Under the pieces are notes generated by a model. The model saw nothing but the letters and a program-made list of their open reading frames with translations, did no database searches and had not been told where the DNA came from. Below, in pieces: positions 11,734 through 22,551 of a stretch of DNA of 64,000 nucleotides. This DNA comes from Plasmopara viticola (taxonomy: Eukaryota > Oomycota > Peronosporomycetes > Peronosporales > Peronosporaceae), in NCBI GenBank assembly GCA_001695595.3, contig MBPM02000005.1:868001-932000 (forward strand), given 5' to 3'. Position numbers and translations under genes: made by a program. Numbering within the stretch: position 1 is the stretch's first letter; each line of letters opens with the position of its first letter.

Positions 11734-11879
11734 TTTAAATATTACACCGCTGAATGCATGTTAAACAGGTGGATGGCTTCTCAGTATTTACAAGTACGTC
11801 ACAGTTAGTAATTACATATGGAAGCCGTTCATTGGTCAATATAAATATATTCACTTCGGTTTTTTCTTTCTACTCAACA
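11734..11879 (+). repeat. 3' LTR of the Copia element
   Basis: A 146-bp repeat of the 5' LTR ending ACTCAACA, directly followed by the right target duplication GATAT (11880-11884) and the signal-peptide codons of effector B1 in reverse. Confidence 0.92.
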
Positions 11880-11921
11880 GATATCGGCCAGCAGAGCGAT
11901 CCGTAAGTATTGGAAGCGCAT

Positions 11922-13630
11922 GATATAGGCTTACGAACGAGATCTTTCCACTCTTAAGTTCGTAGTAGAGAAGGAATTTTATAATATGCGCCATGCTTAC
12001 GCGTGTCGATCACATCTACACGTACCGATGCCCACATTGAGATGGGAATGTCATGGATAATTGATTGAATGGTTATGAATAGACGACATTTTAACCTTGG
12101 ACCTTAACAAATCGGTCAGAAAACCTACCACAAAGAATTGTTGCAGTGCTTAACTCCTGAGCTTAGCTGGGCGTTCACTTTGTTCGCGATTTCAAGATGA
12201 CTTTAAAGAAAAAATCGGCTTTTCACTGATGTTGTCGGCACCATATCGTCTTCTGCAGATACTGCATGATTCTGCTTTTCAAGTTTCGCATAGAGTTTCG
12301 AGTTACGCACGCCCCATCCAAATACCTTTTTATTACATGCTGGATTAGTCCCTTGGCACGCATAGAATTGGCATTATAGTTCGCCGTTTTTGAGCTCGTC
12401 ACATTATGGATTAAACAGGTCGCTTTTAGGGTAAGATTGTTTCTTGACTTGCCATGAGCATTAATGTATGAAGCCCTCCTAGAAACGATTGCCCGCGCGT
12501 TCTTATAAGTGCGCTTTTTGTCATCGTTGTCATGGACATTTTTCAAATTAACCAGACACAGTTAAATGATGTCGCGATCAGAAAAGTAGCGATTCGCATT
12601 TCACTCCTAGAGTTTTTATCGCTGTCATCACGAGCCAGTCTACTTACTGTGCTCCTTTTCAACATTGGCAAAGCTGTGACGACACTTTCCAAAAGGACCG
12701 ATCACAAGGTGAAGTACCCATAAGAGATAAGAAAACGAAAGTAAGCTTGATGTTTTTGTAAGATACCGTGATGACCAATGCATTTACTCTACATTATGAC
12801 AACATACTGTCTTGGGCTTAGTGTAAGCGCCGTAGTGATACAAAAACATCGTGAATCATTCACTATAGATTGAAAAGTATTAACCACTCAATAGTCTCTC
12901 GACTTTACGCACATGAAAAACCCGCTTTCTTTAGATATAGATAAATTTTGTCACGCACTACCTGATGTACGCGAGCCAAACGGATGTGATCACGGTTTCT
13001 ACCATTCGGTATTTTTTGGAAAAACTGATGTCGCATAATGACACAAGTAGTTTGCCTCGTTAACAAACACTAGCATAGGCAGACTTTGCACAGGTGCAAG
13101 CAAAACAGGCGCTTCATTCGCGCAAGGCAACTATTAAACATTGAAAAGGGGCATACTGTATCGAAGTGTATTATACTTTGCCGTCCAAGTAAAAATGACT
13201 TAAGAATCAAGAGGCGTGCAGGTGCATGAATATCGATTGCACACTTTAGCATGACGTGCGATAACTAGGCCACTTCTTTGTGAATAAGTTGGCAGCGAAG
13301 TTTATCAATCTACAAATATCGTATTATGCAGTAGTTGATGTGTCGCTAATGACTTCTAGCATACGGTATAATTGTTGTTTCGGCATAGCAGAACCTTAAT
13401 TCAACTCACTAAAAATCGGTATCTGTACATCACAATTTCGTTACTCTTACCCCTTATTCTATTGGCTAAATCCGTATTTGCGGTTAATTTACCTTTCCTC
13501 ACTACTTATTTTATTGGCTCAATCACTACGTTCGGTTACTTTACATCACCTACACCACCCCTGTCCATAGTATTCTAAAAATTTGTAACTTACATCATCT
13601 TAGCATCTACAGGTCTTCTACCTTATCTCC
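11922..13630. other. Gene-free upstream flank of effector B1
   Basis: Matches 21050-22821 in copy 2 with many substitutions. It begins with the shared effector 5' block. A 107-codon frame on the minus strand (12223-12546) is low-complexity in character and is not open in copy 2, so I do not call it. At about 13300-13340 a single diverged arm (AATCTACAAATATCGTATTA) occupies the place where copy 2 carries a large palindrome. Confidence 0.6.
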
Positions 13631-13710
13631 ACCGACTGATCAACACGTAAGGTTTTTCTTGCTATTTTGTACTGCAGTCTTGTCTTAAGGGGCGGAAGGC
13701 AATAACAACG
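13631..13710 (-). repeat. Arm of an 80-bp inverted repeat, partner at 7111-7190
   Basis: Reverse-complementary to 7111-7190. It starts about 10 bases to the right of the point (13620) where copies 1 and 2 stop matching, so it marks a duplication breakpoint. 13711-13800 shows nothing recognisable. Confidence 0.75.
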
Positions 13711-13800
13711 CAGGTTGTGCTCTCCATCATAACGTTCAAAATATAGAACACTAATTAATTTGCCGTAAACAATACTTTTTTACACAGCCAAAACATTAGT

Positions 13801-16542
13801 TCACATTTGCACCATAATGGGTCCGTAAATTATTGCTAATGCTACCTTTTGGTGGCAGGCATAACTCCGTCTGCGACTCAAAGGTAAATAAACGCTTTCC
13901 TTAAGCAACGACCGGCTGTAATATGTTCGATTTCTTAATTACGTTTCTCTAATAGAATGCCCACTTACCTCAGGGTGAATTAGTTAGCCATATATGCTGA
14001 CCTCTTGCAGTGCCCATCGAGGTGCCACATTTGCTTGTACACAACCATGATGGAATACATGTTTTTGGCTGCTCAGATGGAGACCAAAAGGGAATGTGGT
14101 TGTAAGAGCCTCTACTCAACGAAATATGTGGTGCGCCACATGCACCAGAGGTTTAGGGTCGTCCTTGGTTCGACCATGTCGCGCTTGATATACAACACGC
14201 GTAGATCGAAGAGATATGAGGGCTATACTAAAAGGCAATCGTATATTGCATTGTATATTGCATACTCGAATTACGAAAAATATTTCTCATTGGAAATGCG
14301 CCTCTTCACGGGCATCGGCACGGCATCACCCTTGTTACCTTGGCTGAGCACCGACCATGACATTTACTGCATGCAGCGAATGCTGCTTGATGCCCACCCA
14401 CGCGCAGTGATTGAAAATCATCGATACCGCCTTGGCTTTATGCCAACTAAGCCAGTAACGACTTGCAGGAGCTCGTGCCCCGACACCATAAATGTTCATC
14501 GCAGATGTACTAACATCCCATACATTGAGTGACATGTTCTAGCATCTGCATAAATATCGCTTCTGCTTTTATACAAAGTCGTTCGTTCGTGATCCACCAA
14601 AGCTCCGCTACTAGCAAAGCTGAAGGTATACAAGATTATTAAAGGCTGGAGCTCATCAATTAATTCGCAGAGATCATACGATTAGCAAGGAATACGCATT
14701 AGAAAAAGCCTTTGGTATTTAAAATAGACAATTTCTCTTGACTATGCAAGTGCCGTTCGGTAATAGTGTGGCGTTAAATCTTTTAAGGATCACGCAGACA
14801 TCGTATATACCTAGATTATCTGCAAGAGAAATCTCTTCATACATGTAGCCGAAGTTATGGTGGTGGGAAGTATTGTTGGTGTGCACATGCGCCTAACGTC
14901 GCGCACTCAATTAGTCACGTCGGCTTAGAGTAAATTTGACGGAGCGACTCGGTCACCAAAAGGTTTCTTCTGCAATGAGAATCAATTTAACCATAAGTAA
15001 TAGTTGCTTCCACAAGGCACAAAGCTTAGACTTATCATACTTAGTAGCCGATCTAATCGGTGGAGAATCCAGCACCATCTAAATGATTGTACATCCCATT
15101 TTTCTCCCCGTCAAGACGAAGCAAGCCGGCATATGTAACACCACAAAGTCAAGAGTCACTAGATGAGCAATAAAGGTGCACATGGTAAAAAAATTGGCAG
15201 TTCACACGGCTATCGAACACCCCTTGGCAGTCTAAAGCGCAGTGTGTCACAATTTTTACATCACCACCCTGATGCACCAAAAACAACTGAAACATTTATA
15301 ATTCGCGGACCGGCAGTAGGCTCTGTCCACCCAAACTTCTTTTAGAAGAGATTACACCCATGTCTCGATCGATTATGAAAAATCGTGAATTGCAATAGAA
15401 GCCGTCGCTAAATTTGTAAACATTCAACGGTGATGATCAAGCAAATCTTTTCAATTATCGCTCTGACGACGCAAAGTAAGGCTCATATCAGATATAGAGC
15501 ATTGCGCAGGAAGCTCAAAGCTTTAAAAAAACTCGGTTGCCAAAGACCGACACGAAATTTTTGACACGGTCGAACAATCAGCTTGGATGATGCATGTCAC
15601 CTGAAATAGCTCTAATCAATAATCAATAAATGCCAAGTAATTGACACATCGTATTTGTTTGTCTGCGGATCCTTGATAAAGTCCATAAAGCTAGTACATT
15701 GATGGCAGCCATGGACAAAGCAGTGGTCGCAAAGGTTTTGCTGGCTTTAAAACGATTAATTTGAATCACTTAAACATGCATGACCTCTCTCACCTCAATT
15801 AAAAAACCACGACGACTCGATCCACATCAAGACAGAGGTACATCAGCGTTTACATCTACCGAGGATAGGTCTACAGGACTCATCGTCGCAAGAGTTAAAT
15901 GGACGCCCCCACTAATCGAAAAAGCTTCATTGTGTAAAGCAGGGTCCGCAGCCCGGATCCAAAATGGGTCAGATAGCTACTGCTAGAGAAAGCTTAGTCC
16001 TAGTGCGTGGGTTTCGGTAGTCTAAATCTCTTCAGGCCATCTGAATTATTCGACTCTGCCACCAAAATCGCCGACTCGTGCATGTAGTGCTGTTTACACA
16101 CCTAACTGGGTGGGAGTGATTGCTCGTCCGCATTAGCGATTTTGAATACGGATCCGCCCATTGTGCGATGAACCTCCGTACCTTTGTAATACTACAGATT
16201 GATTTTTGGCTCATCTTCTCGTGTCATTAAATACTTGTTCTTGAGATACCTGTCGACTCCGTTTAACTTCTTGCGTTTTACTAGACTTGTCTCAAACACC
16301 GCTGATCTACTTATTCCTATGACTACAGTGTTGTGTTCCTTAAAGCAGTAATGCAATCCACGTTGTGAAGATATATGTACTAATGCCTTCTTTGAAGGCG
16401 CAGGCAAAGTTCGACTAATGATCGTGGCTACTTCGGAATTTGCTTCTACAAAACGATACAAACACAAACGGCGTGATTCATTGGCTATGTATTGTATAAT
16501 TTTAGCTACTCGTCAGTCTCTTGACTATAGACAACACCAGAC
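13801..16542. other. Non-coding duplicated stretch downstream of effector A2
   Basis: Counterpart of 1-2752. Apart from the doubtful open frame at 14005-14532, no coding feature, RNA gene or recognisable transposon domain was seen. Confidence 0.6.
14005..14532 (+). CDS. Doubtful 175-codon frame, probably a relic
   Basis: Open from ATG to TGA here, but the homologous frame in copy 1 (about 226-731) contains several stops, and an inverted diverged copy lies at 6332-6495. The sequence is rich in Tyr, Arg, His and Cys and shows no signal peptide, helix pattern or known domain. The most economical reading is a fragment of a dispersed element that happens to be open in copy 2. Function unknown. 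Confidence 0.2.
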   Translation: MQCPSRCHICLYTTMMEYMFLAAQMETKRECGCKSLYSTKYVVRHMHQRFRVVLGSTMSRLIYNTRRSKRYEGYTKRQSYIALYIAYSNYEKYFSLEMRLFTGIGTASPLLPWLSTDHDIYCMQRMLLDAHPRAVIENHRYRLGFMPTKPVTTCRSSCPDTINVHRRCTNIPYIE

Positions 16543-17838
16543 TCACAAGATAAAATCTTCTTTCAATGGTCGAGTTTTCTTTTCAAGATACTTGGCGTAC
16601 GCGGACCAAATGGCTTCGATCACTGGCCAATCTTCAAGTGGTACAATATTCAAGTCTGGCTCTATATCTGTAATTCCTTTCACTTGAGACGTCTTCCATT
16701 CCGAAAACTGAAGTTCGAAATACAAAAGCGCCATACCACTTCTGTTTTCATCTGGCGCAAACACAGCCGCGTGTAGCATTGTCATCAGCTTCGGCATACC
16801 GAGCGCCAACATGAGCGATTTACACAGCGACGTTTCGGAAAGAGGGTATCGCTTAGTAAACTCCTGGACGTAAAGCATCCAGAAACTTTTTGATGGTTGG
16901 TGCATAAAGAGCAATGTGAACTGCGTCTCACTTTCCGTTACACCTTCTAGCAGAATGGACACGACGTCGTCCGGATACATCTTATAATTCAACCCAATCG
17001 ATCCTAACACTCCCAGATACTGCGAACTTTTTTGGTGTGAAGCATTCTCCGGTAACATCGGCATCCTGAGCAAAGGGCCATATTTAATAAACTCCCAGAG
17101 GCCAAGTACTTCAGTGCCGACAGGATCTTCCGCATACTTCGCCTTGCGCAGAAGCATTAGGTAGTGAGTCCAAGTAACAAACCGCGGGCTCTCAAAGATG
17201 TTATTTTCCCACACGTCTGCAACTTGCAACAATTTAAAGACTTCTTGCGGACGGAAATCATTTTTGAGCCAAATAGAAAGTTGCACCTCCTGCAGTTTTT
17301 GGACGAGATTCTCCGTCGCAAATTCGTCCGCTGCCGCCGCTAGTATCTCGGAAAATCGTCCGGCGCCATACTGAGTCCACATTACCTCAACAATGTACTC
17401 GTGTGGATCCTCGCCGAGGTGAAGACTGTATTTACTGGCGAAAAAGGCCCATGTTTTCCATTTGACGGAGGACAACAATTCCTTCATCGGTGTATCGCCT
17501 ATCATCTCTTCGTAAGAGTCGTGCGGGTCCGCACCCGTTGCCACCATATCGTTGTATTTCTCGCTCACATTCAACACAGCTTTCTGGTGATAGCCGTGAA
17601 AGTTTAGTAAAACCTTCTCGACGAATTGTCGTGCGGTCAATGAATTCTCACTAGTTTTTCCCGCCCTGTCTTCGTCGCCGACACTCGCCTCTATTACAGC
17701 AATGTCATCGCGATTGGATGGAGGCGAGCGCTCTTCACGTAGTGTAGCTGACTTGGACTTTGTACTTGTCGAGTCAGCGGGTACCGCGGCTGCGAGGATA
17801 CCGGCCAGCAGGGCGATGCGCAAGTAGCGAAAGCGCAT
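16543..17838 (-). CDS. Effector A2: secreted WY-domain protein with fused LREER motif
   Basis: A single-exon frame of 431 residues and the tandem duplicate of A1, two residues longer near the N-terminus. The signal peptide covers about 1-22, LREER lies at 33-37 and an acidic GDEDR at 54-58. The WY modules follow the same spacing as A1, including the DVWENNIFESPRFVTW block near 208-224, and the C-terminus ends in the same PLKEDFIL. Differences from A1 are scattered and mostly conservative, with no stop or frameshift, which fits a young duplicate kept under some constraint. A secreted host-acting role is inferred from the family; the target is unknown. Confidence 0.88.
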   Translation of the reverse strand: MRFRYLRIALLAGILAAAVPADSTSTKSKSATLREERSPPSNRDDIAVIEASVGDEDRAGKTSENSLTARQFVEKVLLNFHGYHQKAVLNVSEKYNDMVATGADPHDSYEEMIGDTPMKELLSSVKWKTWAFFASKYSLHLGEDPHEYIVEVMWTQYGAGRFSEILAAAADEFATENLVQKLQEVQLSIWLKNDFRPQEVFKLLQVADVWENNIFESPRFVTWTHYLMLLRKAKYAEDPVGTEVLGLWEFIKYGPLLRMPMLPENASHQKSSQYLGVLGSIGLNYKMYPDDVVSILLEGVTESETQFTLLFMHQPSKSFWMLYVQEFTKRYPLSETSLCKSLMLALGMPKLMTMLHAAVFAPDENRSGMALLYFELQFSEWKTSQVKGITDIEPDLNIVPLEDWPVIEAIWSAYAKYLEKKTRPLKEDFIL

Positions 17839-17885
17839 GATTTAGCCCGAAGAGCGAGACGTTTACACTGGTATAACCGCACTAA
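17839..17885 (-). promoter_or_regulatory. Conserved proximal 5' region of effector A2
   Basis: Counterpart of 4043-4090, sharing ATGATTT at the start codon, a CGA-containing stretch and a TTTACAC string about 25-30 bases upstream in gene direction. Confidence 0.45.
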
Positions 17886-19765
17886 ATGTGTAATTGTTTG
17901 CGCCCTGATCCTCCTCATGTATTCGTGCTAATTAGAATCCATGAAGATGGGTAAATCATGGGCAAGTATGTCATGGGCGGCGTATTTGTCTTCGGCGATA
18001 ATGATAAAAACCTGTACAACCGTATTATATGGTGTAGTTCATCTCTGCCCTCCGGCAAATGACCCTAGAAGGAATTGTGCTCTTTGGTGCACCTAATTGA
18101 TTCGAGGCCGTAAACTAAAATAGCTAATTAGGACCGCTAGCCTTGCACGGACTCGCTCTAATCGCGCACTAAATACTACCTTAATAATACATTACACAGT
18201 GCAATAAGATGTGGCTAATGACTACTAGATAACAGTAATTCTAAAGTAGGGATCAATTTCAGAGAAAAAAGCAACTTTTATTTATATTGTCCCTCTATCG
18301 GCTTAGCTAGCTGGATGCGCGTCTGACCGCTTTTTTAAACTTGAATACCGCTGTATGGCTTTACAGCTGAGACATTTACTAATGCTCCACATACAACTGT
18401 GTCAGTCTTTAAATTTACTGTAGCTGATAAACATAGCCCAGCTTGAGATGCTTCCGTCATCACAATTGATTTGGGAAGATAAGATGCCAAACTTGAATCA
18501 CAATGAAATTTAAACGCGACGCTAAATCATATGTTTCCCACGACGTCACCGTTTCGCTGTGACAGTCCACGCATGCCAAAGATAAACAAATTTCCTTACA
18601 CTTTTATCGAGCAAGTTGCCTAGTATATCTGGCGTAATATAGTTGGACCAGGGACGAGGCAGGAGGGGAACTGCTTTCATGACGCATGTGGGGCGGCACG
18701 TATTTCGTTGAGTGGGGGCTCTAGTTGGTACATCCCGTACTGGCCTCCAACTGAGCATTCAGACGCATATTTCTTGCATTATGGTCCTGTACAGCCGAAT
18801 GTTGCACCCCATTGAAATTCTGTATTAACAGGCTATAGCCGTTCGTTGCTCTGGGAAAGCGTGAGTTCAAGATTATGACTTTTGCTCTATACTTAGAGTT
18901 GATGCGAGTCGATGGATATAGGCCTGCACCGAGAATCATCTTTAGCCTTATAACCCGGATCCACTATGGCTTTATTGCCTCGGCAAAATGCTTATGGTCC
19001 CAACTTCTCCACCTTACGATGAAGCGTGCAAGTTCACTTTGATGCACCTTCCGCCTGAAATAGCACACGTGTTGATCAGTCATGGAGATTAGATATAAAA
19101 ATGAAGCTTTCATTATTGTTGTACTCAAAAGCGAATCCCTTGTTATCCTAACAAAACATAAGCAAGTTTGTATGTAGCGAAAGCCGTGGTGGTGCTGGGT
19201 CGCGTCTTCTTTGACAGCTTTATGATCTACGTGCAACTCTTTGCTTTCTTCGAAACAGGTTTTTAATTCAAATGATGCACCGGTAGACGTCCTTTGATAG
19301 CGCTGGTCAATAAACATAGTCATTGCCTGGATCATGACTACGCATTCGCCAATAGGTCTCTCTAACCCTACAGCATAAAGGATTGTCTTGACTCATGTCT
19401 GCGTGCCACAGCGTCATGAATCAAAGTGAAAACAGAATTTAACTACAGGGTTTTGTGCAAGTCGGTCCGGAGAGTGTACAGAACTACTTATTTCTACAAG
19501 ACCAATGTCGTAAAGTAGCGCTGTAATCTATATCATAATCGCATACTGGCTTGTACCCTATGCAAGCGCCGAGCTAAATTTTGACAAATATCGTGGCTCA
19601 ATTTCGATTACGTGGGATTTGGTCCTACATGGTACGCAACAAATAATAACCATGACATAATGATAAAAGAACAACGTAAATCATTAGCTGTGTTTTGTAT
19701 AACGTCGGCTACTCATTCGTCTCTTGACCTCTACCAACCTCATGTTCACATAATAAAAGCCGCTT
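17886..19765. other. Gene-free spacer between effectors A2 and B2
   Basis: Shorter than the copy-1 spacer. Blocks at about 18345-18590 and 18640-19050 match 4556-4800 and 6600-7100 respectively; the DNA between those blocks in copy 1 is missing here. A minus-strand 123-codon frame (18964-19335) has no recognisable content and is not shared with copy 1. Confidence 0.6.
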
Positions 19766-21040
19766 TTACGGACGACTGTTCTTCTCACAGTACTTGAGGT
19801 ACGCGAGCCAAATGGCTTTGGCCGCTGGCCAATCTTCATGCGATATAACGGTCAAGTCTGGCTTAATGTCTGTAAATTTTTCCACCTTGAACGTCTTCCA
19901 TTCCAAAAATTGTGTTTCGAAATACAAGAGTGTCATACCTCGTTTGTATTCATCTGACCCAATCACAGCCGCGTGCAGCATTGCAATCAGCTTCGGCAGA
20001 CCGAAGACCGACGCAAGCGTTTCGAACAGCGACGTCTTGAGATGAGGGTATCGCTTATTAAAATCAATGGCGTAATGCATCCAAAAATGCTTTGTTGGCG
20101 GATGCAATAAGAGCAATGTGAACTGGTTATCAGGTTGCTTTACACCTCGCAGCAACATAGACACGATCCCGTACGGGGAGTACGAAGTATCCAGCCCAAT
20201 CGATTCTAAGACTCGCAAATACAGCGTGCTCTTGGGATGCGAAGCATTCTTCGGTAACAGTGGCATCTCGATCAACAAGCTGTAATCAATGAACTCGTGA
20301 AGGCTACGGACTTCAGTTCCAACAGGATCCTCCGCATATTTTGCCTTGTGCAAAAGTTCTAGATAGCGGGTCCAAACAGCATATTGCGGGCTGGCAAAAA
20401 TATTGTCTTTCCACACGTCTGCGACTCGCACCAAATCAAAGACTGCTTGCGGTTGGTACTGTTTTTCAACCCATAGAGAAATTTGCACCTCCTGCAGTTT
20501 CTTGGCAAGGGCCTTCGTCGTCGATTCGCCCGCCGCCGCAGCTAGAATCTCGCACAATTTTTCGGCGCCATGATAATTCAACATGACCCTAGCGATATAT
20601 TCGTGAGGGTTTAATTTGTTGTGAACACTGTATTTACTGGCAAAAAAAGCCCAAGATCTCCATGGTCCAGAGATCAACAATTCCCTCGTCAGTACACCGC
20701 CCACCATCTTTTCGTAGTATTTGTGCGGCATCTCATTCCGTGCCACCATGCTGTCGTATTTCGTAGTCGCCCCAATTACAATTTTCTGTCGGTAGCCGGA
20801 AGGGTTTAGTAGAACCTTCTCGACGAAATTCGGTGCGGACATTCCTTTCTCACGAACTGCTCCCACCCTGTCTTCGTCGCCGACCCCCGCGCCGATTGCA
20901 GCACTGTCCTCGCGATCGGATGACGGCGAGCGCTCTTCACGTAATGTAGCTGACGTAAAATTCGTACTGGTCGAGACAGCGGATGCCGTGGCTGCGAGGA
21001 TACCGGCCAGCAGAGCGATTCGTAAGTATTGTAAGCGCAT
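19766..21040 (-). CDS. Effector B2: secreted WY-domain protein with fused LREER motif
   Basis: A single-exon frame of 424 residues. The signal peptide (about 1-22) begins almost like A1/A2; LREER lies at 33-37 and DEDR at 55-58. The body follows the same module plan as the A proteins, including DVWKDNIFASPQYAVW in the central WY unit, but with many substitutions, so A and B are older paralogues than A1/A2 or B1/B2. It lacks the PLKEDFIL tail of the A proteins. It is the only intact B gene here, because B1 is destroyed. The start is chosen from the signal peptide and conserved upstream block. Host-acting secretion is inferred from family features. Confidence 0.88.
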   Translation of the reverse strand: MRLQYLRIALLAGILAATASAVSTSTNFTSATLREERSPSSDREDSAAIGAGVGDEDRVGAVREKGMSAPNFVEKVLLNPSGYRQKIVIGATTKYDSMVARNEMPHKYYEKMVGGVLTRELLISGPWRSWAFFASKYSVHNKLNPHEYIARVMLNYHGAEKLCEILAAAAGESTTKALAKKLQEVQISLWVEKQYQPQAVFDLVRVADVWKDNIFASPQYAVWTRYLELLHKAKYAEDPVGTEVRSLHEFIDYSLLIEMPLLPKNASHPKSTLYLRVLESIGLDTSYSPYGIVSMLLRGVKQPDNQFTLLLLHPPTKHFWMHYAIDFNKRYPHLKTSLFETLASVFGLPKLIAMLHAAVIGSDEYKRGMTLLYFETQFLEWKTFKVEKFTDIKPDLTVISHEDWPAAKAIWLAYLKYCEKNSRP

Positions 21041-21085
21041 GATTTAGGCTAACGAACGAGAGCTTTACACCCTTGAACTCGTAGT
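21041..21085 (-). promoter_or_regulatory. Conserved proximal 5' region of effector B2
   Basis: Shares the ATGATTTAGGC start context, an ACGAACGAGA stretch and a TTTACAC string with the 5' flanks of the other three effector copies. Confidence 0.45.
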
Positions 21086-22368
21086 AGAGAAGAAATTTTA
21101 TAATATGCGCCATACCCACGCGTGTCGATCACATCCACACGTACCCATGCCCACATGGAGATGGGGATTTCATGGATAATTGATTGGATGGTTATGGATA
21201 GACGACATTTTGTCCTTAGATCTTAGTAAATCGGTCAGACAACCTTCCACAAAGAATAGTTACAGTGCTTAATTCCTGAGCAGCGCGGCGCTTAGCTGGG
21301 CGTTCACTTTGTTCGCGATTTCAAGATGACTTTGAAGAGAAATCGGCTTTTCACTGATGTTGTCAGCACCAGATCGTCTTCTGCAGATATTGCGTGGTTC
21401 TGCTTTACAGGTTCCGCATAGAGTTCTTTTCGAGCTGCGCACGCCTCATCCAACTACCTTATCACATCATGCTGGATTAGTCCCTTGGCACGCATAGAAT
21501 TGGCATTATACTTCGCCGTTTTTTGTGCTCGTCACATTATGGATTAAACAGGTCGCTGTTAGGATAAAATTGTTTCATGACTTGCCATGAGCATTGATGT
21601 ATGAAGCTTTTCTAAAAGGTATTGCCCGCGCGTTCTTCTAAGTGCGCTTTCTGTCATCGTTGTCATGGACACTTTTTAAATTAGCTGGATATAGTCAAAT
21701 GATGTCGTGATTAGAAAAGTGGCGATTCGCAATTTACTCGTGGAGTTTTTATCGCTGTCATCACAAGCCAGTCTACTTACTGTGCTCACTTCCAACATTG
21801 TGACGATATCTTCCAAAACGACATATCACAAGGTGAAGTACCCGGTAGAGATAAGAAAACGTAAGTCAGCTTTGATGATAAGATACCGTGCTGTACAATG
21901 CATTTATTCTACATTATGACAACATACTGTCTTGGGCTTTGTGTAAGCGCCGTAATGATACAAGAACAACGTGAATCACTGACTATAGACTGTAAAGTAT
22001 TAGCCACTTATTAGTCTCTTGACTCTAGATGTGAATGAATTTTCGTCACGCAATACCTGAAGTACGCGAGCCAATCACCGTTTCTACCATGCGGAGTTTT
22101 TTTGGAAAAACTGGTGTCGCATAATGACACAAGTAGTTTGCCTCGTTATCGAACACTAGCATAGGCAGACCTTGCACAGGTGTAAGCAAAACAAGCACTT
22201 CGTTTGCGCAAGGCAACTAATCAACATTGAATAGGTGCACACTGTATCGAAGTGTAATATACTTTGCCGTCCGAGTAAGAATGACTCGAGAACCAAGAGG
22301 CGTGCAGGTGCATGAGAATCAATTGCACACTTCAGCATGACGTGCGATAACTAGGTCACTTTTTTTCT
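21086..22368. other. Gene-free upstream flank of effector B2
   Basis: Counterpart of 11966-13290 in copy 1. No gene or RNA was recognised. Confidence 0.6.
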
Positions 22369-22427
22369 AGTAGATTGTTTAAATTCGCTATTACTGTGTG
22401 CAGTTTTTTAATACTGCACACAGTAAT
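22369..22427. repeat. Palindromic array, first hairpin
   Basis: A copy of the arm sequence (AGTAGATTGTTTAAATTCGC, then a variant) ends in a perfect 15-bp stem: 22390-22404 pairs with 22413-22427 across an 8-base loop. Confidence 0.9.
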
Positions 22428-22551
22428 ACGACATTAGTAGATTGTTTAAATTCGCTGTTACTGTGTGCAGTATTAAAGCTGTTACTGTGTGCAGTATTAA
22501 AAAACTGCACACAGTAACAGCGAATTTAAACAATCTACTAATGTCGTATTA
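22424..22551. repeat. Perfect 48-bp inverted repeat
   Basis: 22424-22471 is exactly the reverse complement of 22504-22551, separated by 32 bases that contain one more partial copy of the arm. Together with 22369-22427 this gives a nested set of the same motif in both orientations. Copy 1 keeps only one diverged arm at the equivalent place (about 13300-13340). A foldback/MITE-like origin or template-switch expansion are both possible. Confidence 0.92.

Larger units (their letters stand above)
8438..11879 (+). mobile_element. Defective Copia-type LTR retrotransposon inserted in effector B1
   Basis: The element is 3442 bp, with 146-bp LTRs that begin TG (mutated to TT in the 3' LTR) and end CA (mutated in the 5' LTR). 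A purine-rich tract (11721-11733) precedes the 3' LTR. Domain order is Copia-like: gag with zinc knuckle, aspartic protease (DSGATSH), GAG-pre-integrase, integrase, then RNase H. The reverse-transcriptase core is missing, explaining why it is shorter than the usual 4.5-5 kb. LTRs differ at about 12 of 146 positions by eye, so the insertion is not recent. It sits antisense to the effector gene. It cannot move autonomously. Confidence 0.93.
7588..11921 (-). pseudogene. Effector B1: pseudogene split by a Copia retrotransposon
   Basis: The body (7588-8437) matches effector B2 and carries the LREER motif and the first WY modules. Three lesions are visible. (1) A Copia element at 8438-11879 separates the start codon and first 14 codons (11880-11921) from the rest. 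(2) Near 7755 a few bases are missing compared with B2, shifting the frame. (3) Homology ends at 7588, removing roughly the last 125 residues; the flanking 7190-7587 is unrelated. An open frame of 283 codons persists at 7707-8558, but its apparent start lies inside the LTR and it has no signal peptide, so it should not be annotated as a functional effector. The intact relative is at 19766-21040. Confidence 0.92.
1..13620. repeat. Tandem segmental duplication, copy 1 (left end outside window)
   Basis: The sequence from base 1 is nearly the same as that from 13801, and the match continues in order through effector A1 (2753-4042, matching 16543-17838), the 6600-7100 block (matching about 18640-19050), effector B1 (matching B2) and the flank up to about 13620 (matching 22821, both ending in the same short string). 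Copy 1 is longer than copy 2 because it contains a 3.4-kb Copia insertion and extra DNA between the A and B genes. The match starts at the first base, so the true left end is not visible. Boundaries are by eye. Confidence 0.9.

Noticed and set aside
12223..12546. 107-codon minus-strand frame
   Set aside because: Not open in the homologous stretch of copy 2 and without recognisable features.
22369..22551. Repeated motif as a CRISPR array
   Set aside because: Units alternate in orientation, have no unique spacers of constant length, and the genome is eukaryotic.
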